In this document: one piece after another, positions 8,577 through 15,187 of the stretch | How positions within the stretch are numbered: position 1 is the stretch's first letter | Layout of the letters: every line of letters starts with the position of its first letter | IMG/VR virus record: IMGVR_UViG_3300017962_000036 | Coordinates: 1-36,975 of that record | DNA: 36,975 bases | Direction: 5' to 3' (one strand) | DNA from: a virus | Translations under genes and position numbers: made by a program | The notes under the pieces: model-generated | What the model was told of the DNA's origin: nothing | Seen by the model: only the letters and a program-made list of their open reading frames with translations | Database searches by the model: none

Positions 8577-10340
8577 TTATCCCGTAACAGTCCAACCTTT
8601 GTCTGTAGCAATAGAAGTATTGTCAGCAACTGTCCCAGGATTACTAGATACAGTTATAGTTTGTGAAGTAACAGTTGATAAGTTTGTGTATATTTCATTC
8701 AATGAATTAAAGGATAACTTGGCGTTCGCAACTGAAAATGAAACGTCATATAAATCAGTAGATTCTATTCTTTGTAGTGATGCGCATCCAATAATAGAAA
8801 GACCAGAAGATGAAGTTCCAGTGCCAAAATTCCAATGACTGGGAATAACTTGAATATTTGCACAATTGTATAATACACTACTTCTGCCATTGTTCATATT
8901 TGGCATATTATATCTTGGAAGTTTTTCTAAAGAAATGCAATTGCTAAAATGATCATCCCAATTAGTACATGAAGTATAATCAGTATCTGGAACTTTTCTC
9001 AAAGCCACACAATTTGAGAAAACACTTCTTGCTTGATCTACTCCACTACTATTAAAATTTAAAAAGTTTGGAGCTGTAATCAATGATCTACAGTTTGAAA
9101 ACATAAAATTTACGCTTGTAACACTGGTCATATCAAAATCTGCTACTTTTGCAAGTGAATAACAACTTGAAAAGCAAGATGAAAAAGATAGAACTAATCC
9201 TGTATTTAAATATGGAACTTCTTTCAAAGAGTAACAACTTGCAAACGTACTACTCATAATTGTACAACTACTAAAATCAAATTGTGGAATCTCTTCTAAA
9301 GAAGTACATGATTGAAAAGCAGCGGTAGCGTTTGTGACAGAACTAAAATCATATAAAGGCAATTTTTTTAATTTAAAGCATTCATTGAACATAAAAGATA
9401 TGTTTGTAGCACTGGAAGTATCAAGATACGGAGCTCGATCAAGATTATAACAATCAGAAAAAGCACTACTAAAACTAGTTACATTTGATGAAAGACTAGG
9501 ATCTATAACAAAATTTTGTAGGTTAGTGCATCCACTACACATATTTTGAAAACTAGTAATGCTACTACTAAGATTGTAAATTTCTATACTTTCTAAATAT
9601 TTCGCCATAACCGCAGTAAAATCAGAGATATTACTAAGTTGTAGACTTGTGCAACTTGGAAGTGAAAGTTTTATTTCTAACCAACCACTAGTATATCCAC
9701 CTCTAGAAAAAGGTGCAAATTTATTATCAAGATCGAGTCTCTCAATGTTACCAGATGTTGGCGTAATTTTTATAGTTTCTATTTTATATGGCAGCAATGA
9801 TCCAGATCCATCAGTAGTTAGTGCCACAGCACTACCAGATTCTGTTGCTGAGATTTGAAATGTATTTGTTGTTGGATTTATTACATAATAATCTTTTCCT
9901 TCTGTTATTCCAGTTGTTGATGAAATGCGGTAGAATTGTACAATGTCTCCTTCAATATATCCATGAGAACTTCTTGTTACTACATCTCCAGTATCTGTAA
10001 AAGTAACAGTGGCATCATATAATGCATTATTATCAAAAGGAGTTGCCCATTCGACATATTGATTAGTCGATCTGTTTGTTGTACTAATACCGACACGCTC
10101 AACTTGATAAGTACCACTGTTAGACACTTGACAAGTTACTGAACTTTCATTGCCATTATTTCCAGTGTTATCTCCTGGCCAAACAGCACACAACCCAACA
10201 AATTTTTCATCACTACTAGAAACTGACTCTGGAAATTCTGGCCATGCTTTGTTTCTTTTCCATATTTGTTCACTAGTATTTGTCGATACAGATCTTGTAC
10301 TAGACTGAATACTAAATGATTGATTATTGCGAATTGCCAT
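8577..10340 (-). CDS. BspA-type leucine-rich repeat protein, 587 aa
   Basis: Residues 1-250 hold an unassigned N-terminal part (MAIRNNQSFSIQSS start, then a beta domain with SSHGYIEGDIVQFYRIS near 124-140). About residues 260-525 consist of some ten repeats of 23-29 residues of the form F..C..L...P..D.SS.T, for example FQSCTSLEEIPQFDFSSCT. Each has a Cys or Ser-Cys before the Leu, which is the BspA/DUF285 leucine-rich repeat pattern. The C-terminal end (SLNEIYTNLSTVTSQTITVS to DKGWTVTG) is a cap I know from other phage and bacterial LRR surface proteins. LRR folds bind protein or glycan ligands, so a host-surface adhesin role is the natural inference. It starts as TAATG overlapping the upstream stop, with GGAG eight bases before. 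Confidence 0.87.
   Translation of the reverse strand: MAIRNNQSFSIQSSTRSVSTNTSEQIWKRNKAWPEFPESVSSSDEKFVGLCAVWPGDNTGNNGNESSVTCQVSNSGTYQVERVGISTTNRSTNQYVEWATPFDNNALYDATVTFTDTGDVVTRSSHGYIEGDIVQFYRISSTTGITEGKDYYVINPTTNTFQISATESGSAVALTTDGSGSLLPYKIETIKITPTSGNIERLDLDNKFAPFSRGGYTSGWLEIKLSLPSCTSLQLSNISDFTAVMAKYLESIEIYNLSSSITSFQNMCSGCTNLQNFVIDPSLSSNVTSFSSAFSDCYNLDRAPYLDTSSATNISFMFNECFKLKKLPLYDFSSVTNATAAFQSCTSLEEIPQFDFSSCTIMSSTFASCYSLKEVPYLNTGLVLSFSSCFSSCYSLAKVADFDMTSVTSVNFMFSNCRSLITAPNFLNFNSSGVDQARSVFSNCVALRKVPDTDYTSCTNWDDHFSNCISLEKLPRYNMPNMNNGRSSVLYNCANIQVIPSHWNFGTGTSSSGLSIIGCASLQRIESTDLYDVSFSVANAKLSFNSLNEIYTNLSTVTSQTITVSSNPGTVADNTSIATDKGWTVTG
8790..9561 (-). repeat. Degenerate LRR-coding repeats, about 70-85 bp period
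   Basis: The DNA encodes roughly ten leucine-rich repeats of 23-29 residues with a regularly placed Cys. At the nucleotide level the copies are diverged, so this is an old protein-level repeat rather than a fresh tandem duplication. The boundaries are approximate and taken from the translation. Confidence 0.6.
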
Positions 10341-10666
10341 TATGTAATCTCCGATCCAAATAGACTAAAAGATAAATTAACACTCGATGCGTACACTGTT
10401 ACAACATCTGTAGTTGCTAATGTAATACCTAGAGTGAGGTGAAGAGAGTCAGTTTGAGCTATAACTGTATCGTATATTACATAGTGTTGATTGGCAATAG
10501 CTGCACCAGATGGTCTAACAGCAACTCTAACTGATGCCGCTGATCCACGATTGCATATAGAAAGCGTTGATACTACAGTACTAGTAGATGCTGGAACTGT
10601 GTATAAATCTGTGTTTGTTGTAGCAGATGGAGAACTTTGTCCAAGTACTTTATATGTTGTTGCCAT
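10340..10666 (-). CDS. Small conserved cyanophage structural protein, 108 aa
   Basis: A 108-aa protein reading MATTYKVLGQSSPSATTN, then DLYTVPASTSTVVSTLSICN, VRVAVRPSGAA and TDVVTVYASSVNLSFSLFG. This is a sequence I recognise as widely conserved in T4-like cyanophages, usually next to fibre genes. The alternating hydrophobic pattern predicts a compact beta-sandwich. There is no signal peptide. GGGAG, made by the last codons of the 427-aa gene, lies six bases before its ATG, and the 587-aa gene follows with a one-base overlap. It is probably a virion decoration or fibre-attachment protein; the specific role is unknown. Confidence 0.85.
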   Translation of the reverse strand: MATTYKVLGQSSPSATTNTDLYTVPASTSTVVSTLSICNRGSAASVRVAVRPSGAAIANQHYVIYDTVIAQTDSLHLTLGITLATTDVVTVYASSVNLSFSLFGSEIT

Positions 10667-10667
10667 T

Positions 10668-11951
10668 TTATGCTCCCATTAATAAAAACGAACTGATAGT
10701 TTCTTGTGCAGCTGCAGGTTCTGTTGCACCAGTTACTGTATATGAAGAACCAAATTCAATCCACTGTGAACTATTTCCGTCGTTGTAGTAAACGTAACAA
10801 ATTCCGTCGTCAGAATCTACCCAGCGATCTCCTACACTTGGAGATGTTGGCGCTGTTGACTGGAAGTAATTTTCTCCGCCATTACTAACGGATCCATCTG
10901 CCATTAAATACTGTGATGCAGTTCCGCCAGATTTTATAAACGAAGTCGCTTTTATATTACCTTGTACATCTAATTTTTCAGTTGGATCTATTCCAATACC
11001 AACATTATAATTCTCATCTCCAACAATCCAATAGTTTGCTGCTCCACTACTTGTTCTATTTCCTATAGCAAGTTGCTCATTGCTAGTTGTATCTGGCGCA
11101 TCAAATAAAAATGATTCACTAAATCCATTTCCTATGATAACTTTATTTGATGCAGTTGTAGATATTCCTCCATATTTTCCAATAAAAATATTGGAAGATC
11201 CTGTAGTATTATTATTTCCTGATAGTGTGCCAATAGAAACGTTATCTTGCCCTTCTGTAATAGAAGGTCCAGCAATATATCCAATCGAAACATTTTCTGA
11301 TCCAGTAGTATAACCAGGTGATGGAAAATATCCTAGGAAGACGTTATGATTACCAGTTGCACCACTATTTGCTCCTTCACCAGCACCTTCTCCTATGCAT
11401 ACATTATAACTAGCAGATGTAATTTCACCACCAGCATTAACTCCAATAAAAACATTATTAAATGCACCGTCAAAATTAAGTCCCGCAAATCTACCTATAG
11501 AGATATTTTGATTACCATCGGTATTAGCTGAACCAGCAAGTTGACCGATAGATATGTTATAAACACCACTAGTAAGTGATTCCCCCGACTGGTCGCCAAT
11601 AAGAATATTATCAGTTCCTGTCGTCAGAGCAGCACCTGTGGTTGTTGAACTGCCAACTAAAAAATTCTGATTATTACTTAGAACAATTTTGTCGTCATTC
11701 AGAAGAATGTTATTACCATTTGAATCTAAGTCTCCACCAAGTTGTGGAGTGGTATCTTCTACTACATTAGATATTCCTCCTCCCCCAGCACCAGCACCAA
11801 TCTCTACGATGCTTTCTGTGCCGTTGTCTTTCTTGATAAACAGTTTGCCATCAAACGTGTTGATAGCAACTTCTCCTAATGCTAATTGTGCAGTAGTTGG
11901 TACTGCAGATTGTGTGGCTGATCGCCTCAGCCTTACTACTGGTGTTGCCAT
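10668..11951 (-). CDS. Fibre/adhesin with Mtd-type N-terminus and YadA-head-like repeats, 427 aa
   Basis: Residues 1-50 (VVRLRRSATQSAVPTTAQLA, then LGEVAINTFDGKLFIKKDNG) match the N-terminal module of phage tropism-determinant and fibre proteins. About 67-83 has the TTPQLGGDLDSNGNNIL linker common in cyanophage fibres. About 113-275 contains ten repeats near 17 residues with an N-[IV]-x-IG core (NILIGDQSG, NISIGQLAG, NVFIGVNAG, NVSIGYIAG). This is the left-handed beta-roll pattern of YadA/Hia-type trimeric adhesin heads. NVGIGIDPTEKLDVQGNIKA (about 316-335) is a fibre motif often followed by an intramolecular chaperone, but no S74-type peptidase follows. The C-terminus (about 360-427) has SVGDRWVDSDDG. 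AGGA lies six bases upstream. It is probably a trimeric host-binding fibre. Confidence 0.87.
   Translation of the reverse strand: MATPVVRLRRSATQSAVPTTAQLALGEVAINTFDGKLFIKKDNGTESIVEIGAGAGGGGISNVVEDTTPQLGGDLDSNGNNILLNDDKIVLSNNQNFLVGSSTTTGAALTTGTDNILIGDQSGESLTSGVYNISIGQLAGSANTDGNQNISIGRFAGLNFDGAFNNVFIGVNAGGEITSASYNVCIGEGAGEGANSGATGNHNVFLGYFPSPGYTTGSENVSIGYIAGPSITEGQDNVSIGTLSGNNNTTGSSNIFIGKYGGISTTASNKVIIGNGFSESFLFDAPDTTSNEQLAIGNRTSSGAANYWIVGDENYNVGIGIDPTEKLDVQGNIKATSFIKSGGTASQYLMADGSVSNGGENYFQSTAPTSPSVGDRWVDSDDGICYVYYNDGNSSQWIEFGSSYTVTGATEPAAAQETISSFLLMGA
11126..11615 (-). repeat. Degenerate ~51-bp coding repeats (YadA-head-like)
   Basis: About ten copies of a 17-residue unit with core N-[IV]-x-IG encode a probable beta-roll. 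The spacing is regular (core positions near residues 115, 132, 149, 166, 183, 203, 220, 237, 254 and 270), with one longer spacing of 20. The DNA copies are diverged. Confidence 0.7.
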
Positions 11952-11970
11952 TTTTTATCCTATATAGGTT

Positions 11971-12195
11971 TTAAAATGTGCCACCATCCTGATCTGTATC
12001 TACAGACTTTTTACGGGTGGTGGTTTTCTTGGTAGGAGCAGATTCAGAAGCATTATTTAATGCCTCGGTCAATGCTAAGTCAAATGCTCTTACCTTCGCT
12101 TCTAACGCAACAATCTGATTGAGTTGAGAGGAAATTTTTTCCTGCATCACCTCAATCAGAATTGCGTAATCTACTTGTACTTGATTTTGGATCAT
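11971..12195 (-). CDS. Small coiled-coil protein with DGGTF end, 74 aa
   Basis: A 74-aa protein. Residues 8-48 form a heptad-like helix (YAILIEVMQEKISSQLNQIV continuing to ALEAKVRAFDLALTEALNN), predicted to be a coiled coil. The following Ser/Thr/Lys-rich tail (TKKTTTRKKSV) is probably disordered and basic, and the end is DGGTF. No Shine-Dalgarno is visible; the ATG follows five bases after an AT-rich hairpin that overlaps a late-promoter motif. It may be an oligomerisation or assembly partner for neighbouring fibres, by analogy with other small coiled-coil genes here; that is inference. Confidence 0.75.
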   Translation of the reverse strand: MIQNQVQVDYAILIEVMQEKISSQLNQIVALEAKVRAFDLALTEALNNASESAPTKKTTTRKKSVDTDQDGGTF

Positions 12196-12199
12196 AACA

Positions 12200-12222
12200 A
12201 AATAATACTGTTAGTATTATTT
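12200..12222 (-). promoter_or_regulatory. AT-rich hairpin before the 74-aa gene
   Basis: On the minus strand the gap reads AAATAATACT, AAC, AGTATTATTT: a perfect 10-bp inverted repeat with a 3-base loop. It is followed by TG, TT and then ATG. Its 5' arm overlaps the GATAAATA late-promoter motif, so RNAs from upstream would carry the full hairpin next to the start codon. RNAs starting at this promoter would lack most of the 5' arm. It could instead be a weak terminator. Confidence 0.6.
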
Positions 12223-12225
12223 ATC
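12218..12225 (-). promoter_or_regulatory. Late promoter motif GATAAATA before the 74-aa gene
   Basis: The sense sequence TTGATAAATAATAC matches NATAAATA. It lies in a 28-base gap and shares bases with the TGA stop (12226-12224) of the 646-aa gene upstream. Transcription would begin just before the 3' arm of the adjacent hairpin. Confidence 0.6.
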
Positions 12226-14164
12226 AATAAGTACCAGCATCAACTGTTAGGTTCTGAAGATATCTTCCAGCGGTTGAACCATCGGGAGCAGAACCAGCAG
12301 CAAGATAACTTACAATCGCTTGATTAGCTCCAGCGGTATCTGTTACGTTTAGAGCACCACAAAGAACTGCAATTGGAGTAGGTGAAAGATCAGTACCCGA
12401 ACCAGTGCCAGTAGTAGTACCAGTAACAAATAGATCTAGACCTTCGTCATAACCGATGAAGATGTTGTCATCATCACCACGCTCAATTACGATACCAGAA
12501 TCTGCAGTTGGATTACCAGTAGTACCGTTTGCTAATTCAAGCAGTCTATCTGAAACTACGGTGTTGGTAGTATTGATGGTTGTGGTAGTACCATTGACTG
12601 TTAAGTTACCAGTGATAGTGACGTTAGAATCAAACGTACCGTCTCCAGTAACATCAAGAGTACCAGGAACATCAATATTTGATGCCCACTCAACACCTGT
12701 ACCAGCAGCATCTGTTTGAAGTAACTGACGAGCAGTTCCATTTGCTAGTTTTGAAACCGCAATCTCAGCAGTAGCAGAGATATCTCCATCTACAATTACA
12801 CCAGAACCAATGCTAGCAGCGCCGCCAGCAGCAATAGTGATATCGCCAGATACCTTACCGAAAGTATAATCAGCAACTCTCGTTACTGCTGCTTTGCGGT
12901 TAGTACCAGCGCCACCATCATCGACAGCGATAAGATCAGCATCTGCAAGTGCAGCACCGATGTCAGTCATGCCATCGATGTCAAGTGCTAACTCATGAGA
13001 AATTCCTTCACCTGATGTAGCACCACTGGTAGAAATACCACCATTAGCAGTTACTGAAACATCAGCAACATAATCACCAGTAGTATCTGTTCCAAGTGCA
13101 ACAGAGTTAGCAGCAATTGTGGCAACACCAGATGAGTTGAAAGTTACATCACCAGTTGCTTCTTGAAGAACATATAGTGCTAAATTAGCAGCAGTAATCT
13201 TATTATGACCGACACCATTGACACCATCAACAGTGTCATAGAATGCTAGTTCGTCAGCATCAGCAATAGTGTCAGTATCTAAACCATTGATGTCTAGTGC
13301 AACGTCATCTGCGTTGACTGTGATACCTTCACCAGCACCAATTGCTAGATCAACGGTTTGACCTTCACCAGCAGAAGAAGTCTTAGCAAGACCTGCACCT
13401 GCGGTTACATCTTCGACATAGTTGCCAGTTGTCTGAGTTCCTAGAGCAACAGAGTCGTTCTGGATTGTTGCAGTGCCGTTTGCTGCAACAGCAATATCGC
13501 CAGCAATATCAGCAAAAATAACAGTCTCAAGATTTGAAATTGTTACCTTCTTATTTGCTGTTGCTGATGCATCATATACTGCAAAAGAATCAGCAACGAC
13601 TAGAGGATCAGTGCCACCTTCTGCATCTAGTGCAGTTAGTTCGTTAATGTCTAGAGCAGTTGTAAGAACATTAGTTGCCGTAGCATAGGTCTGTGAAATA
13701 CCAGACCCACCAGTAAATGTTACGGTATCTGTAGAAGCAATGTTCTCTGAGTTAGAACCATCAGATACTGTCCAACCAGAATAACCTGATGTTTGATCTA
13801 CCCAAGAAAGATTTCCATTAGCATCGGACTGAAGAATTTTTGCTCCTGTTGGAGCTGCTGGCCAAGTATATGTTGAATCTGTTGCGATATCAGCAACATC
13901 AAAAGTTACCGATCCTCCACCAGATACATCAGTTCTTGCTAGAATAGTTACTTCGCCTGAAGTAGTTGCCGCCGCGGCTGTGAGTGACTCATCAACTCTT
14001 GCTGTATATGAAGTACCACCAACATGAACAAAAGAAGATGCGCCATCTGCAACGTAAAGGTTGCTTGCGCTAGTATCAAAAAATGGTTCACCAGAAAGAG
14101 CAGTTGACACATTTCCTACTGGGGTGGATGATCCCCTACGTAGTCTTAAACGTGGTGCTGCCAT
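12224..14164 (-). CDS. Tail fibre protein with Mtd-type N-terminus, 646 aa
   Basis: Residues 5-50 (RLRLRRGSSTPVGN, LSGEPFFDTSASNLYVADG) form an Mtd/fibre N-terminal module. The middle has three related repeats beginning near residues 218, 337 and 435 with the pattern GD[IV]xxxxxGxAxI, the first two followed by VALGTxTTGxYVxDV and LDIxG. These are Ala/Thr/Asp-rich and slightly GC-richer than neighbours. A motif well known from cyanophage fibres follows (about 519-575: NLTVNGTTTTINTTNTVVSD, then GIVIERGDDDNIFIGYDEG). The C-terminus has no chaperone domain and ends VDAGTY. AAGGA lies six bases before the ATG. It is very likely a side or long tail fibre. Confidence 0.87.
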   Translation of the reverse strand: MAAPRLRLRRGSSTPVGNVSTALSGEPFFDTSASNLYVADGASSFVHVGGTSYTARVDESLTAAAATTSGEVTILARTDVSGGGSVTFDVADIATDSTYTWPAAPTGAKILQSDANGNLSWVDQTSGYSGWTVSDGSNSENIASTDTVTFTGGSGISQTYATATNVLTTALDINELTALDAEGGTDPLVVADSFAVYDASATANKKVTISNLETVIFADIAGDIAVAANGTATIQNDSVALGTQTTGNYVEDVTAGAGLAKTSSAGEGQTVDLAIGAGEGITVNADDVALDINGLDTDTIADADELAFYDTVDGVNGVGHNKITAANLALYVLQEATGDVTFNSSGVATIAANSVALGTDTTGDYVADVSVTANGGISTSGATSGEGISHELALDIDGMTDIGAALADADLIAVDDGGAGTNRKAAVTRVADYTFGKVSGDITIAAGGAASIGSGVIVDGDISATAEIAVSKLANGTARQLLQTDAAGTGVEWASNIDVPGTLDVTGDGTFDSNVTITGNLTVNGTTTTINTTNTVVSDRLLELANGTTGNPTADSGIVIERGDDDNIFIGYDEGLDLFVTGTTTGTGSGTDLSPTPIAVLCGALNVTDTAGANQAIVSYLAAGSAPDGSTAGRYLQNLTVDAGTY

Positions 14165-14195
14165 TTTAGTTCCTTAAAACCTGTTACTTATATAT

Positions 14196-14579
14196 TTAGT
14201 AAGTTCCATAGTCTAAAGCATCATCATCAATATTATCAGATCTATCAACTATTTCAAATGGTGAAACATATTCATGCTTTTGTAATGATTCATTCCAAAC
14301 TAAAACATAGTTATTATTTCTATTTGATGTATCGACATCATTAGAACCAGATAATGATCCTGCTACTGGTAAACTATAAACATGAGCTTGTTGGGTTTCA
14401 TCCCAAGTCACAACGTATTGATCTAATCTACCAGAAGTGTTGACATCATCAAGTGTGGACAAATTTCCTTCTAGCTGCTGAGGAGCTTCATCTACGTCTA
14501 CAATTTGTTTTCTATCTGTTCTTGTAAAAGTTACATTATAATTATTTGTGCTGCTTACTGTAACTTGATACTTGCTCAT
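14196..14579 (-). CDS. Small fibre-module protein with two repeats, 127 aa
   Basis: A 127-aa protein with two copies of one module: residues about 43-70 (LDDVNTSGRLDQYVVTWDET, HVYSLP) and 80-107 (NDVDTSNRNNNYVLVWNESL, HEYVSP). The module resembles the repeat of longer phage fibres of the form DVDT..L..YVLVWD....K.V. The C-terminal NIDDDALDYGTY ends in the GTY seen in the 646-aa protein. The ATG overlaps the upstream TGA (ATGA), so it is translationally coupled to the 117-aa gene. Probably a short fibre segment or fibre connector; not a known family I can name. Confidence 0.8.
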   Translation of the reverse strand: MSKYQVTVSSTNNYNVTFTRTDRKQIVDVDEAPQQLEGNLSTLDDVNTSGRLDQYVVTWDETQQAHVYSLPVAGSLSGSNDVDTSNRNNNYVLVWNESLQKHEYVSPFEIVDRSDNIDDDALDYGTY

Positions 14580-14929
14580 AGTACTCCTGGCATTACTGTG
14601 ACCACTCCTTCAATTACTTTATCCGTTGTTCCTCCAGGACTAGTAATAAAAAGATTCCATACATATCTTCCTTTTTTGAGGTCTGTTGTTTTTTGTACCA
14701 ATGATCCTCCACTGTTTGCCATAGAGAGTTTTACTTCACCAGTAGTAACATCAGTTACAGTAGCACCTAAACTATACTTGGTTGTTGTAGTATAATTTCT
14801 TGCCATATATGCAGACACAGCATATCCAGTCATATCTAGAAAGTTTCCATTCTCATCTCTTAGGTTGAATGAAACTTCCCAGTCAGCACCAATCTCTATT
14901 TGTAGATTTACTGGTATAGCAGTAGCCAT
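14576..14929 (-). CDS. BppU-like beta-sandwich structural protein, 117 aa
   Basis: A 117-aa protein with the pattern seen in the N-terminal domain of phage upper-baseplate and related structural proteins: GADWEVSFNLRDENGNFLDM, TGYAVSAYMAR, TTGEVKLSM, KGRYVWNLFITSPGG, and a C-terminal EGVVTVMPGVL. It is predicted to be an immunoglobulin-like beta-sandwich. The Shine-Dalgarno AGAGGGG lies seven bases before the ATG and forms the 3' arm of a hairpin with a late promoter in its loop. Its translation may therefore depend on which promoter made the transcript. It is coupled by ATGA to the 127-aa gene. Confidence 0.82.
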   Translation of the reverse strand: MATAIPVNLQIEIGADWEVSFNLRDENGNFLDMTGYAVSAYMARNYTTTTKYSLGATVTDVTTGEVKLSMANSGGSLVQKTTDLKKGRYVWNLFITSPGGTTDKVIEGVVTVMPGVL

Positions 14930-14933
14930 GAAA

Positions 14934-14969
14934 ATACCCCTCTATACTTGTATTTATACAGAGGGGTAT
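14934..14969 (-). promoter_or_regulatory. Hairpin sequestering an SD, with late promoter in its loop
   Basis: The arms are 14969-14960 and 14943-14934 (sense ATACCCCTCT and AGAGGGGTAT), a perfect 10-bp stem with a 16-base loop. It lies three bases after the stop of the 60-aa gene. The 3' arm holds the AGAGGGG ribosome binding site of the 117-aa gene and is followed by TTTC and ATG. The loop contains TATAAATA. The stem plus Ts also fits a rho-independent terminator for transcripts arriving from the 4038-aa gene. Confidence 0.75.
14951..14958 (-). promoter_or_regulatory. Late promoter TATAAATA before the 117-aa gene
   Basis: A perfect match to the T4 late promoter -10 element, in the 43-base gap, the longest in the window. 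A start about six bases downstream would fall at or just before the AGAGGGG arm and give a short, unstructured leader. Confidence 0.78.
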
Positions 14970-14972
14970 CTA

Positions 14973-15155
14973 TCAAGATTCTTCGCTTGGAGCGTCTGGT
15001 GAATCATGCTCTAATAAATTTAGAGTCTCTAGACCACCAGTAAGTTTTGTTCTATACTCTTTTGCTTTTACTAGATTTTGTTCTAGTTCTTTAATTTGAC
15101 TATCAGTTTGAGCAATTTGATCTTCAAAATTTTTTCTAAGTGTTGCAGGATCCAT
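14973..15155 (-). CDS. Small coiled-coil protein, 60 aa
   Basis: A 60-aa protein, mostly one predicted coiled coil (RKNFEDQIAQTDSQIKELEQ, LVKAKEYRTKL, about residues 7-40) with an acidic, probably disordered tail ending SPDAPSEES. It has its own late promoter upstream (TATAAATA at 15187-15180), but no clear Shine-Dalgarno, and its ATG lies in a 14-base palindrome. A hairpin or terminator follows its stop at once. This helical design recurs in small phage assembly or spacer proteins, but no family can be named. Confidence 0.75.
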   Translation of the reverse strand: MDPATLRKNFEDQIAQTDSQIKELEQNLVKAKEYRTKLTGGLETLNLLEHDSPDAPSEES

Positions 15156-15166
15156 GATATATCATG
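15153..15166 (-). repeat. Palindrome containing a start codon
   Basis: CATGATATATCATG is a perfect 14-base palindrome whose last three sense bases before the second codon are the ATG of the 60-aa gene. The RNA could fold as a 5-bp stem with a TATA loop and hide the start codon. Confidence 0.5.
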
Positions 15167-15179
15167 ATGACATCACTAA

Positions 15180-15187
15180 TATTTATA
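15180..15187 (-). promoter_or_regulatory. Late promoter TATAAATA overlapping the stop of the 4038-aa gene
   Basis: The sense sequence CTATAAATATTAG contains a perfect T4-type late element. The TAA at 15185-15183 inside it is the stop codon of the 4038-aa gene. The promoter lies 25 bases before the 60-aa gene. Confidence 0.75.

Noticed and set aside
11959-11968. CCTATATAGG palindrome before the 427-aa gene
   Set aside because: It overlaps the AGGA ribosome binding site, but is only 10 bases with no loop space for a stable hairpin; likely chance.
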